Source: Pseudoxanthomonas sp. SL93
GTDB lineage: Bacteria > Pseudomonadota > Gammaproteobacteria > Xanthomonadales > Xanthomonadaceae
Direction: 5' to 3'
DNA: 64,000 nucleotides
Assembly: GCF_026625825.1 (NCBI RefSeq)
Contig: NZ_CP113065.1
Coordinates: 744,001-808,000 of the forward strand
Shown here: in pieces, positions 1 to 13,869 of the stretch
Position numbering within the stretch: position 1 is the stretch's first letter
How the letters are laid out: the number at the start of each line of letters is the position of its first letter
Notes under the pieces: model-generated
Told to the model about the DNA's origin: nothing
The model's database searches: none
The model's input: only the letters and a program-made list of their open reading frames with translations
Program-made: the position numbers and the translations under genes

Positions 1-976
1 GTGGCAAGCTAAATGCCCGTCGCACACTGGCACAGGCACGTATCGATGCCCTGTCCGTGCAGCGCGAGGCACAGCGCCTCGACCTGCTGGCCGAAGTGGC
101 GCGCCGCTATCTGGTCGTCACCTCCGCGCAAGCGCACCACGGGATCGCCGCGCAGGACATCGCGCAACGCCGCCGTACCGTCGCGGCCGCGCGGCAGCGT
201 CTGCAGGCGGGTGCATCGCCGGAATCCGTGGTGCTCACCGCACAGGCGGCACTGGCACGCGCGGAAATGACGCTCGCGCGCGCCGCGCAGCAGCAGGATG
301 CCGCGCGTCAGCATCTGGCGGCCCTGTGGGGCGAGCGCGAGCCGCGGTTCGCGGTGTCATCGGGCGATCCGTTGACGCTGCCCGCCATCGACGACATGCA
401 GGCCCTGGCCGCCTTGCTGGAAGGCACGCCGGAACTTGCCCAGTTCGCCGATGAACATCGCCTGCGCGAAGCCCGCCTGCGCCTGGCGCGCAGCACCGCG
501 ACCCCCGACCTCGACTGGCAGGTCGGCGTGCGCCGGCTGCAGGACAGCAGCGACATGGCCCTGACTGGCAGCTTGTCGCTTCCACTGGGAAGTGCGCGCC
601 GTGCCGGCCCGGAGATCCGCGCCGCCGAGGCCGACCTGGCCGCGCTGGCGATCGAGCGTGAATCACGCGACATCGCCCTGTACGCCACGCTCGCCGACGC
701 GCACGGTCGCTACCGCGTTTCGCAACTGGAAGTGCAGCGCGTGCGCGACGAAGTGCTACCGCGCCTGATGCGCGCCGAACAGGCGGCGGAGCGCGCGTAC
801 CGCGCCGGCGCCATCGGTTACCTGGAATGGGCGCAGCTGCAATCCGAGACCACCTCCACACGACGCCAGCAACTCGAGTCGGCGCTTGAAGCACACCGCG
901 CGCTGATCGAACTGCAGCGCCTGACCGGGCAGGCCCTCGTGGCCCAGCCCGCCATCCATGCACAAGGAAGCACGCC

Positions 977-980
<4 letters not shown>
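1..980 (+). CDS. czcC: CzcC-type outer-membrane efflux protein (5' end missing)
   Basis: This is the C-terminal part of a TolC-family outer-membrane factor. The reading frame is open from base 3, before any convincing start, so the gene begins upstream of the window; the internal GTG at 57 is not the start. The visible ~325 residues are alpha-helical and rich in Ala, Arg and Gln, as in the periplasmic coiled coils of outer-membrane efflux proteins. The stop overlaps the ATG of the adaptor gene (ATGA), so the two are translationally coupled. With the adaptor and pump downstream it should form a tripartite heavy-metal exporter. Family assignment rests mainly on this context. Confidence 0.88.
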
Positions 981-6412
<5,432 letters not shown>

Positions 6413-6531
6413 GGTGAGGGCGGGATGGACAAAGGAGGTGTCGGTGGATTCGTCGTTCAAACGTGCGATGGCCCGCAAGCCAGCCTGCCAATCGGGAGCT
6501 GTGCGCAGTGTAGGGACTCGCGCGGCACTCC

Positions 6532-6549
6532 GCGTGACGTGGGTCACGC
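6532..6549. promoter_or_regulatory. Perfect inverted repeat upstream of the diguanylate cyclase
   Basis: GCGTGAC-GTGG-GTCACGC has 7-bp perfect arms around a 4-bp spacer. It lies 120 bp before the cyclase start and 20 bp after the stop of the phospholipase D gene on the same strand. No T-run follows, so an operator is somewhat more likely than a terminator. The binding protein is unknown. Confidence 0.35.
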
Positions 6550-6568
6550 TTGCCGGATCGGCATTCCG

Positions 6569-7855
6569 TCAGAGCTGCGAGGAGAACAGCGACGCCAGCC
6601 GTTCCAGCGCCTTCTCCCGCCACGGCCGTTGCAGCCATTGCGCATGGGTGATCTCGCGCGCCTTCTGCAGGTCCTGCTCGAACACGCCGGTGACGCGCTG
6701 CGCGAAGGCGTCATCGTAGAGGTTGAGGTTGGCTTCCTCGTTGAGGCGGAAGGACCGGTTGTCGAAGTTGGTGGAGCCCACCGACACCAGGTGGCCATCC
6801 ACGATGAGCATCTTGCAGTGGAACATCGTCGGCTGGTACTCGAAGATGCGTGCGCCCGCGGACAGCAGGTCTCCCCACTCCGCGCGCGAGGCCTTGCGCA
6901 CGACTTCGGTGTCGATGTGTTCGCCGGGAACGACGATGCGGATCTTCACCCCGCGCCTGAGCGCATCGGCGATCACCTGCCGCATCAGGTCGTCCGGCAC
7001 GAAATAGGCGGCGGAAAGGTCCACCGTATGTTCGGCCGCCGCGATCGCCATCAGGTACATCAGCATCATGCTGTCGCCGCCACCGCTGGGAGAGGCGATG
7101 AACACCTGCGCGGGCGTGTCGCCTTCGCGTGGCAAGGACGGGAAATACGCCTCCCCCGACAGCACGCGGCCCGTGGTCTTGATCCAGTTGTCCATGAAGG
7201 CGGCCTGCATCTGCGCCACGGCCGGCCCGCGCAGCTGGTAGTGCGAGTCGCGCCAGTGCCCGGGATCTTCGGCGTGGCCGTTCCACTGGTCGGCGATGCC
7301 CACGCCACCGGTGAACCCGACCCGGCCATCCACCACCAGCAGTTTGCGATGGGTGCGGTTGTTGATGCGCCCCAGCGTGTACCAGTGCAGCGGGTGGAAG
7401 TATTCCACTTCGACGCCGGCGGACTTCATGTGGTCGATCAGGGTGTCATCCACTTTCTGGCTGCCGACCCAGTCCAGCAGCACGTGCACCTTGACGCCGG
7501 CCTTGGCACGCGTCGCGAGCGCCTTCGCGAAGCGTTCGCCGATGTCGCCCGACCAGTAGATGTAGGTTTCGAAGGTGATGGTGTGCTGCGCGGCTTCCAC
7601 GGCGGCGAGCATGGCGGGGAATATCTCCGCCCCGTTCTCCAGGTTCTCGACATGGTTGCCCGGCAGGATGGCGGGGCCCAGCAAGGTGCCCATTTCGCGC
7701 TGGAACTGTGCGTCGCGCACGCCGTACTGGTGGCTTACTGCATGGTCGACGCGCTTCTCACCACCGGTGAAGTTCAACCACAGGATGGTGATGACGAACG
7801 CGCACACCGCACCCACGACAATCCAGAGCATCTTCTTCCTCGTCAGCCAGGCCAT
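6569..7855 (-). CDS. Cardiolipin synthase-like phospholipase D family protein
   Basis: Phosphatidyltransferase of the phospholipase D superfamily, 428 aa. An N-terminal membrane anchor spans about residues 9-29. Two HKD motifs are intact: His169-x-Lys171-x4-Asp176 (THRKLLVVDG) and His346-x-Lys348-x4-Asp353 (FHCKMLIVDG), each followed by a Gly-rich Ser/Thr/Asn stretch (GSTNFDNRS). Bacterial relatives join two phosphatidylglycerols into cardiolipin. The start at MAWLTRKK is preferred: it is preceded by a GGGACTGCGGG ribosome site, and the upstream in-frame codons do not look like protein. One rather than two membrane segments separates it from classical ClsA, so it is closer to ClsB/ClsC-like members. 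Substrate is inferred. Confidence 0.88.
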   Translation of the reverse strand: MAWLTRKKMLWIVVGAVCAFVITILWLNFTGGEKRVDHAVSHQYGVRDAQFQREMGTLLGPAILPGNHVENLENGAEIFPAMLAAVEAAQHTITFETYIYWSGDIGERFAKALATRAKAGVKVHVLLDWVGSQKVDDTLIDHMKSAGVEVEYFHPLHWYTLGRINNRTHRKLLVVDGRVGFTGGVGIADQWNGHAEDPGHWRDSHYQLRGPAVAQMQAAFMDNWIKTTGRVLSGEAYFPSLPREGDTPAQVFIASPSGGGDSMMLMYLMAIAAAEHTVDLSAAYFVPDDLMRQVIADALRRGVKIRIVVPGEHIDTEVVRKASRAEWGDLLSAGARIFEYQPTMFHCKMLIVDGHLVSVGSTNFDNRSFRLNEEANLNLYDDAFAQRVTGVFEQDLQKAREITHAQWLQRPWREKALERLASLFSSQL

Positions 7856-8022
7856 CCCGCAGTCCCCGTTTCCAGTGCGGCCCGAGGGACCGCCACGCCA
7901 GCGTGAGGGCCGGTGCGTAAATGTGATGTGGACGCCAAGGTCCTTTGTCATTGCCTGTTCAGTTGCGGACGCCGATCCTGCGCATCGGACGCCGGATCGC
8001 CGGCAGGAGAGGGGGTTGCATC

Positions 8023-8661
8023 ATGAAGGCTTTCAAGACACTGCTTGCCACGGCCGCGCTGGGACTGTCCCTGCAGGCTGCGTTGCCGGCCGTGGCGCAG
8101 ACCGTGGGTTACAACGTCCGTACGGGTGACGTGTGGGTCGATACACGCCTGGGCGAGATCAACGATTACGGTCGGCGCTATCGTGATCCGTTCGTGTCGG
8201 AAATGACGGGTTACTACGGCGCGCCGCGCTCGCTGGTGACGGATCTGCTGGACCGCCGCGGCTGGGCGCCTGCGGATGTCTACTACGCCTGCGCCATCGC
8301 GCGCGCGCTGGGCATTCCCTGCCTGGACGTGGTCGACCGCTACGAGCGCAATCCCGGCCAGGGCTGGGGCAACCTGGCCAAGCAGATGGGCATCAAGCCC
8401 GGTTCGCCTGCGTTCCATGCGTTGAAGAACGGCACCGTCGGCACCTATGACCGCTGGGGCTATCCGGTGCGTGTCGACCAGCGTGTCAGTGTCGACTGGT
8501 CCAAGCATGGCCCGGGCCATGGCAAGGGTGGGTCGGCATCGGCCAAGCCCAAGCCGGCCGCCGCTTCGCAGGCGAAGAGCCAGGGCAATCCGGGCAAGGG
8601 CAATGGCAACGGAAATGCCGGCAAGGGCAACGCCGGCAAGGGAAACGGGCGGGACAAGTAA
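8023..8661 (+). CDS. Secreted protein with Gly/Asn/Lys-rich tail, unknown function
   Basis: 212 aa. A clear signal peptide (MKAFKTLLATAALGLSLQ...) ends near AVAQ. The middle part (about residues 30-165) is folded-looking, with Tyr/Trp-rich stretches such as VGYNVRTGDVWVDTRL. The tail is low complexity, made of Lys, Pro, Ala and repeated GNGNAGKGNAGKGNG units. The start is set by the ribosome site AGGAGAGGGG 8-18 bp upstream of ATG; the longer in-frame extension is non-coding in character. It is divergent from the phospholipase D gene and ends before a strong terminator. I do not recognise a family with confidence; it looks like a periplasmic or secreted protein common in Xanthomonadaceae. Confidence 0.8.
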   Translation: MKAFKTLLATAALGLSLQAALPAVAQTVGYNVRTGDVWVDTRLGEINDYGRRYRDPFVSEMTGYYGAPRSLVTDLLDRRGWAPADVYYACAIARALGIPCLDVVDRYERNPGQGWGNLAKQMGIKPGSPAFHALKNGTVGTYDRWGYPVRVDQRVSVDWSKHGPGHGKGGSASAKPKPAAASQAKSQGNPGKGNGNGNAGKGNAGKGNGRDK

Positions 8662-8685
8662 GCAGTCCCGCGTATCGGACATCGG

Positions 8686-8715
8686 CGGCCTCCTTCGGGA
8701 GGCCGTTTCCGTTTT
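8686..8715 (+). terminator. Rho-independent terminator
   Basis: CGGCCTCC-TTCG-GGAGGCCG is an 8-bp perfect stem with a UUCG tetraloop, followed by TTTCCGTTTT. It starts 24 bp after the stop of the secreted-protein gene. Confidence 0.85.
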
Positions 8716-8739
8716 ACGGGGCCATGCACGGGTAAGGCA

Positions 8740-9012
8740 CTAATCCTCGCGCGAACGCACGGCCCATCCGATGCCCAGTGCCAGGTTGAGCAGCATGCCG
8801 GTGATCACGATGCCACGCGCCACGCCCGTGGGCAGATCGTCGATCAGGTTGACCAGCAGGCTCCACGGCAACGACAACGCCCACGCGAAGGCATAGGCCA
8901 GGGGATCCGGCTGCAGGTCCCACAACCGGTGGTCGGACGCATGGATCAGGCCCAGCGCCGCGGCACAACACAGGACATAGAACACCAGCAGGCCATAGAT
9001 GGCGATGCGCAA
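8740..9012 (-). CDS. Small inner-membrane protein, TTG start
   Basis: About 90 aa with two or three hydrophobic segments (IAIYGLLVFYVLCCAAALGL; AWALSLPWSLLVNLI; ITGMLLNLALGIGW), ending AVRSRED. There is no ATG or GTG in a sensible place. The TTG at 9012 is preceded by a strong GGAGGG with an 8-base gap, so I take TTG as the start. It lies after the adhesin gene on the same strand, separated by a hairpin that may end or attenuate adhesin transcription. The function is not recognised; it resembles small integral-membrane proteins of the family. Confidence 0.6.
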   Translation of the reverse strand: MRIAIYGLLVFYVLCCAAALGLIHASDHRLWDLQPDPLAYAFAWALSLPWSLLVNLIDDLPTGVARGIVITGMLLNLALGIGWAVRSRED

Positions 9013-9026
9013 CGTACGATCCCTCC

Positions 9027-9064
9027 GCAAAAGAGAGAGGGCGACCGGCCTGCCGCCCTGTCTC
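9027..9064 (-). terminator. Candidate terminator after the adhesin gene
   Basis: Arms at 9033-9043 and 9054-9064 form an 11-bp stem with one mismatch. On the minus strand it is followed by a short TTTT. It sits between the adhesin stop and the ribosome site of the small membrane protein gene. Confidence 0.5.
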
Positions 9065-9099
9065 TGGCTACGTGCTGCAGGCGTCAAGCAGGCCAGCGA

Positions 9100-11553
9100 T
9101 TACCAGCCAAAGCCGACGCCCACGCCGGCCGAACTCTCCGAACCACTGAATGCACCGCCGAACGTCACCGTGGCGCGATCCGAAATCGCCCGCTGGTAGC
9201 CGATCGACAGCGCCTGCTCACCGCCCTGGAAGCCGATGCCCACGCCCACGCGGTTCTGTGTGCGCACACCGGCCGTGCTGGTGGCCATGTTCAACATGGC
9301 GGCATTCATCGCACCTTGGCGTTCGATACGTTGATCCTGCCGGTCGAACCGCCATTCCATGTCGCTGCGCAGTTCGTCGATGGCCGCCATCGGCGCGGCG
9401 ACCGCCTGCTGGAAGCGGGCATCGGTATAGGCGTTGGCGGATGACAGGGTGGTGGCGTCGCCTGCGTCGATGTCGTCCTGCACGTCCTGCCGCACCGCCG
9501 CTTCGCGTGCGTCGGTGTAACCGTTGGCCGTGCCAACCGCCGCGGCATCCCCTGCATCCATCTGGCCCTTGTTCACCGCATCGGTGGCGGTGACGCCGGC
9601 CGCCACGTTGGCCACGCGCGAACCGCCATCGCCTGCCAGGGTGATCGCGCCCTGTTCCGCATCGTCATAGGCCACCGCCAGAGGGTTGGCACCCGGTCCC
9701 TGTGGTCCCTGCGGCCCGCTTGGTCCCTGCGGTCCCGTCGGGCCGTCAGGCCCCTGTGGACCGGTCGGCCCGGAAGGTCCTTCAGGACCTTGGGGGCCAG
9801 TGGGCCCGGAAGGCCCCTGTGGCCCGGCGGGAATGTTGTCGATGCGCGTGTTCAACGCCGTCAACCGCGCATCCACGGCAGCGAAGGCGGAGCCCACGTT
9901 GTTGTAACTGCTGCCCTGGATGACGTACGTGGGCGGCGTGAAGATGCCCCCACTGAAGTCCGCGCCTCCGCCGAGCGCCTGCGCCAGCGTGTCGAGCTGC
10001 GACACGTTGACCGCATCGGTGTCTTCCGTGCCCGCCGCCAGCCGGACGATCTGGCGCAGCGTGGTGGTGTTGCCCACCGACACCGTGTTGGCACGGTCGC
10101 TGGTCGAGTCCGCGCCCAGCGCGACCGAGTTGGTGGCGTTGGCGAACGCCCCCGTCCCCAGCGCCATGCTGGAAGTCTGCGCGGCATTGGCGGAACGCCC
10201 CAGCGAAATCGCATCCACCGCCGTCGCCTGCGCGTTGTTGCCCACGGCCAGCGCATCGGTGGCGGTCGCATCCGCCGACTGGCCAAGCGCCACGCTGCGC
10301 GTGCCTGATGCCACCGAATTCTGCCCCAGCGCCGTGCTGACATTGCCGGTGGCACGCGCCGAGCTGCCCAGCGCCACGGAATTGCTGCCCTGAGCCACGG
10401 AGTTGTCGCCGATGGAGCTCGCGTTGGGCCCGGTGGCCTGCGCATTGGTACCCACCGCGACGCTGTTCTGTCCATTCGCATCGGCGCCGGTGCCGACGGC
10501 GGTCGCATCGCTGTTGTCGGCGCGGCTGCCGTTGCCTATCGCAATGCCGTTGACGCCCAGCGCGGTGACATCCGCATTGCTGCCCATCACGATGCTGTCC
10601 GTGCCGTTGGCGGTGGCCGAGTAACCGATCGCGACCGTGTTGGTGTTCAGCGCTTCGGCGAACACGCCCAGTGCGGTGCTGGTCGCGCCGCTGGCCCGTG
10701 ACGCCGCGCCGATCGCCGTGCTGGCGTCGGTCGTGGCGCGGGCGTCGTACCCCATCGCCACGCTACCGATGCCGGTGGCCTGGGCGAAATTGCCCACCGC
10801 CGTGCTGGCATTGTTGGAGGACGTGCTTTGCGCGCCCACCGCCACCGCGGAGGCGCCGCTGGCGTTGGCGTTCAGGCCGAACGCCGTGGCGCCTTCGCCA
10901 GCGCCGATGGATCCGCCGCCGAAGGCGATCGCGCCCAGGCCGTTGGCGTTGGCGTTGTTGCCGAACGCGGTGGCGCTGTCGCCCTGCACCTGGCTGTTGT
11001 TGCCCAGCGCGATGCCGTTGACCGCGGTGGCGCCGGCCAGCGCATTGTTGCCGAACGCGATGGCGTTGGTGGCCTGCGAGCGCGACAGGTTGCCCAACGC
11101 CAGGCTGTCCGCCGCAGTCGCCTGTGCACCACCGCCGACGACCAGGCTGCGTTCGCCGCTGGCCTGTGCGCCGATGCCGAACGCCTGCGCGCCAAGGGCA
11201 TTGGCCGACGCGCCGGTGCCGATGGCCAGGGTCTGGTCGGCCGTGGCGCTGCTCAATGCACCCAGGGCGAGCGATGCCTCACCGAAGGCGTTCGCGCCGG
11301 AACCGATGGCGGTGGTGCCGTTGCCATTCGCGGTCGCGCCGTCACCGCAGGCGAAGGCGCTGGTGCCTGTCGCCGTGGGCACGGGCGTCGGGCCGTCGCA
11401 CACCTGCTGTGCGAACGCTAGGGCGGGCGCCGTCAGCCACACGATGGCGGCGGCAAGCCGATGGGTACGCGCGAACGGAAACGGACGGTGATCCGGCGCC
11501 CGGCGCGACGGGTTCGACGAGAGCGGGTTGCGTGCAGATGCGTGGCGTTTCAT
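9100..11553 (-). CDS. Trimeric autotransporter adhesin with collagen-like stalk
   Basis: YadA/Hia-type surface protein of 817 aa, secreted through its own C-terminal anchor. An extended signal sequence (about 50 residues with a basic N-terminus, ending near LAFA) is followed by a head of many short repeats (alternating A-x-G, S-x-A-x-G and N-A-x-A motifs), typical of the left-handed parallel roll of YadA heads. A neck with an [12 protein letters not shown] motif follows. Next come 15 uninterrupted Gly-Pro-x triplets (about residues 575-620) and further [18 protein letters not shown] connectors. A short coiled coil precedes the beta-barrel anchor ending GVGFGW, with a terminal aromatic. GGAGGCAAC before the ATG supports the start. 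Expected role: attachment to surfaces, matrix or other cells. Confidence 0.92.
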   Translation of the reverse strand: MKRHASARNPLSSNPSRRAPDHRPFPFARTHRLAAAIVWLTAPALAFAQQVCDGPTPVPTATGTSAFACGDGATANGNGTTAIGSGANAFGEASLALGALSSATADQTLAIGTGASANALGAQAFGIGAQASGERSLVVGGGAQATAADSLALGNLSRSQATNAIAFGNNALAGATAVNGIALGNNSQVQGDSATAFGNNANANGLGAIAFGGGSIGAGEGATAFGLNANASGASAVAVGAQSTSSNNASTAVGNFAQATGIGSVAMGYDARATTDASTAIGAASRASGATSTALGVFAEALNTNTVAIGYSATANGTDSIVMGSNADVTALGVNGIAIGNGSRADNSDATAVGTGADANGQNSVAVGTNAQATGPNASSIGDNSVAQGSNSVALGSSARATGNVSTALGQNSVASGTRSVALGQSADATATDALAVGNNAQATAVDAISLGRSANAAQTSSMALGTGAFANATNSVALGADSTSDRANTVSVGNTTTLRQIVRLAAGTEDTDAVNVSQLDTLAQALGGGADFSGGIFTPPTYVIQGSSYNNVGSAFAAVDARLTALNTRIDNIPAGPQGPSGPTGPQGPEGPSGPTGPQGPDGPTGPQGPSGPQGPQGPGANPLAVAYDDAEQGAITLAGDGGSRVANVAAGVTATDAVNKGQMDAGDAAAVGTANGYTDAREAAVRQDVQDDIDAGDATTLSSANAYTDARFQQAVAAPMAAIDELRSDMEWRFDRQDQRIERQGAMNAAMLNMATSTAGVRTQNRVGVGIGFQGGEQALSIGYQRAISDRATVTFGGAFSGSESSAGVGVGFGW
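9691..9830 (-). repeat. Collagen-like Gly-Pro-x coding repeat
   Basis: Within the adhesin gene, 15 perfect Gly-Pro-x triplets occur with Gln, Ser, Thr, Glu or Asp as third residue and no interruption. Codons are GGx-CCx-rich, giving a 9-bp periodicity at DNA level that could allow copy-number change by slippage. Confidence 0.9.
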
Positions 11554-11972
11554 GTTGCCTCCGTGTCAGGACGTCAGGGGAACGAACAGACGCACCACTG
11601 CAGCGCGGCATGCGGGGCTTGCGCAGGCGAACCCGTGGATACGGAGGCAATGTTCGACGACCGGACACGGGCCACGCGGGCGGTGCGGATCAGGGACGGC
11701 GTGGATTTCAGGGGACGGAGCAGCGGCTCGGTGTTTCGACGCAGCGCATCAGCGCCATCGTCGGCGCGACCTTTCCGCGACAGGCACGGACGCCGCATGG
11801 CACGGCGCGCACGACATTTCCGGAAGGCCGGCGGGCGACAGACGAAATGCCAGGAACGCAACGCTGCACATGGGGCAGGCTCGTCGGAAGCCCGGATGGA
11901 AGGGCGACGGGCGCGAGGTTACCCCGATGCCCGTGAAGACCATGGCCGGGCGGCGCATGCCGCCCGCGCGAA
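11554..11972. other. Non-coding gap between the TetR gene and the adhesin gene
   Basis: A 419-bp gap on the promoter side of the adhesin gene. I see no convincing protein. A perfect hairpin (CGGGCGGC-GCAT-GCCGCCCG, 11947-11966) directly follows the tetR stop and may end its transcript, though no T-run follows. The length suggests a long leader or several regulator sites for the adhesin; none could be named. Confidence 0.5.
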
Positions 11973-12563
11973 TCAGACGCTCAGTGCTTCCAGCGTCTTG
12001 AAGACCTGCGGCACGGCCAGGGCGGGCATGCCGCCGTTCACCGCCACCGCGCGCAAGGCGTGCTGGTAGCTCTGCCAGATCAGCTCGTCGGCATGCTGGA
12101 TGTCCACGCCGCGGAACTCACCGGCCGCGATGCCGCGCGTCAGTTCCTGGCGCACCGGTTCGCGCATGCGGCGAAGCACGGCGTTCATCTCCGCTTCCAC
12201 GCCGATCGACCACCGCGCGGACACACTCCACAACGCGGGGAAGGCGATGAAGGTGGCGGCATCCTCGCGCGCCATCCAGAAATAGAAATCCAGGATGCGC
12301 TGCGCATGCGTCGAACCCTGCGGACGTTCCACGATGGGCGCGCGGCGCGCGCTGTAGTCGCGGATCAGCAGGGTGGCGATGATGTCCGCCTTGGTTTCGA
12401 AATGCAGGATCACGCCACGGGCACTGAGGCCGGTCTCGCCGCCCAGGTCCATCAGCGTGGTCTGGTCGAACCCCTTGGTGAAGAACAGCCGGCGCGCGGC
12501 CTCGAGCACGGCTTCACGGGTTTCCTGGCTGGTACGTCGCTTGAAGTTCGAATCGCGTGTCAC
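11973..12563 (-). CDS. TetR/AcrR-family transcriptional regulator
   Basis: 196 aa. The N-terminal helix-turn-helix spans about residues 12-58 (ETREAVLEAARRLFFTKGF, then LMDLGGETGLSARGVILHFETKADI). The C-terminal all-helical ligand domain is divergent, as is normal. The gene lies upstream of the adhesin on the same strand. Two inverted repeats in front of its start (12613-12635, 12653-12675) are candidate operators for self-control. Whether it also regulates the adhesin is inference from position. The ligand is unknown. Confidence 0.88.
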   Translation of the reverse strand: MTRDSNFKRRTSQETREAVLEAARRLFFTKGFDQTTLMDLGGETGLSARGVILHFETKADIIATLLIRDYSARRAPIVERPQGSTHAQRILDFYFWMAREDAATFIAFPALWSVSARWSIGVEAEMNAVLRRMREPVRQELTRGIAAGEFRGVDIQHADELIWQSYQHALRAVAVNGGMPALAVPQVFKTLEALSV

Positions 12564-12612
12564 ACCGCATCCTCTTGTGTAGCCCGACGGGAATCGTCAC
12601 GGGGCACAGGGT

Positions 12613-12635
12613 CCGCATGCGTTCCTTCCATGCGG
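12613..12635. promoter_or_regulatory. Candidate TetR operator
   Basis: CCGCATG-N9-CATGCGG has 7-bp perfect arms and lies 50 bp before the tetR start. A second repeat, CCTGTG-N11-CACAGG, follows at 12653-12675. Spacing is in the range of TetR-family operators. Confidence 0.35.
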
Positions 12636-12779
12636 TAGCGTATGTTGTATCCCCTGTGGCTCCATTCTGCACAGGTAATGCGTGAAGTGGAACCGCCTGC
12701 GCAAAAAATCCGGAGGCGTGGCACAGGGAGGGCGCCACCGGGCTCCCAGAACGTGTGCAGCCGGGTGTTCCGCGGGTGG

Positions 12780-13571
12780 TCAGGGCGTCAGTTGCCGCGC
12801 CGCATCAAAGGACAGGTCGAAGATCCGCTGGACAGGCGGCCCCAGCTCGCCGGCCAGCAGCGCCAGCAGGAACAGGCCTAGCAGCAGCGCGGTAGGCAGG
12901 CCCAGCTGGATTGGGTTCAGCGCCGGCGCGGCGCGGCCCAGCACGCCGAAGGCCAGGTTCACCGCCAGCATCGCCACCATGACCGGCAGCGCCAGGCCCA
13001 CCGCGGCCCGGAGCATGTGGCTGAAGAGGGCGGGTGCCACCTGCAGCATGTCCGCCACGTCGGGCAGGGCAGTGCCGATGGGCAGCGAGCGGTAGCTGTC
13101 CACCAGCAGCGACACCAGCGCCAGATGGCCGTTCAAGGTGAAGAACAGCAGGCCGAAGGCCAGGTAGAACCACTGGCCGACCACGCCGGAGTTCACGCCG
13201 CGCAGCGGATCGGACATCTGCGCGAACGCCAAGCCGGTGCCCTGCGACACCAGTTCGCCGGCCATCGCGCCGGCCTCGAACGCGAGCCGCAGCATGAAGC
13301 CCATGCTGGCGCCCAATGCGAGTTCGCGTGCCACGTTCAACACCGTGCTGGCATCGAAGGCGATGCGGTCCGGCGTGCCGGGAAGGAGGGGGGCAAGCGC
13401 CATCGCCAGCGCGCCGGCGATGATCACCCGCACGCGCACGGACACCGCGCGCGTGCCGATCAGCGGCGCGGCCATCAGCAGGGCGCCGGTGCGCAGCATC
13501 GTCCACAGGATCGCGTTGACCATGCCGAAGGCCTGCTGGCCGTCGATGACCATCTGGGTCGCGGGGTCCAT
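12780..13571 (-). CDS. fliR: Flagellar export-gate protein FliR
   Basis: Integral-membrane subunit of the flagellar type III export gate, 263 aa, normal length. Several hydrophobic segments run from about residue 15 to 250, with conserved-looking stretches such as TGALLMAAPLIGTR and AGELVSQGTGLAFAQM. It packs with FliP and FliQ to form the export channel. It is the last gene of the fliE-to-fliR run, 18 bp after fliQ. Confidence 0.95.
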   Translation of the reverse strand: MDPATQMVIDGQQAFGMVNAILWTMLRTGALLMAAPLIGTRAVSVRVRVIIAGALAMALAPLLPGTPDRIAFDASTVLNVARELALGASMGFMLRLAFEAGAMAGELVSQGTGLAFAQMSDPLRGVNSGVVGQWFYLAFGLLFFTLNGHLALVSLLVDSYRSLPIGTALPDVADMLQVAPALFSHMLRAAVGLALPVMVAMLAVNLAFGVLGRAAPALNPIQLGLPTALLLGLFLLALLAGELGPPVQRIFDLSFDAARQLTP

Positions 13572-13589
13572 CGTGTCGCGTCCGCGCCG

Positions 13590-13859
13590 TCAGCCGATGA
13601 GGTGCGGCAGTCGCTGGAACAGGTTGGTCGTGTATTCGACCAGTACGCCGAGCAGGTAGCTGCCGGTGGCGAACAGGGCCGCGGTCAGCGCGATGGCCTT
13701 GGCGACGAAGGCGATGGTGGGCTCGTTCAACTGGGTGGCGGCCTGGATGACGCCGATCACCACGCCGACCACCAGCACCACCAGCAGCAGGGGACCACCG
13801 ACCCACAGCGCGATCTCGAGGCCGCCGCGCAGTTCGGTGAGGGCAAGTTCTGGACTCAT
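13590..13859 (-). CDS. fliQ: Flagellar export-gate protein FliQ
   Basis: 89 aa with two transmembrane helices (about residues 16-40 and 50-75), the standard size and form of FliQ, a small subunit of the FliPQR export gate. Matching motifs include GLEIALWVGGPLLLVVLVVG and NEPTIAFVAKAIAL. It sits between fliP (10 bp upstream) and fliR (18 bp downstream). Confidence 0.95.
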   Translation of the reverse strand: MSPELALTELRGGLEIALWVGGPLLLVVLVVGVVIGVIQAATQLNEPTIAFVAKAIALTAALFATGSYLLGVLVEYTTNLFQRLPHLIG

Positions 13860-13869
13860 GGGATGCGCC

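Noticed and set aside
9686..9923. Plus-strand frames opposite the collagen-like repeat
   Set aside because: They are the reverse complement of the Gly-Pro coding repeat (giving Gly-Pro/Cys-rich peptides) and lack a start signal.
12690..12740. Terminator after fliR near an A-rich patch
   Set aside because: The A/T run lies in the loop, not after a stem, so it does not fit a rho-independent terminator.
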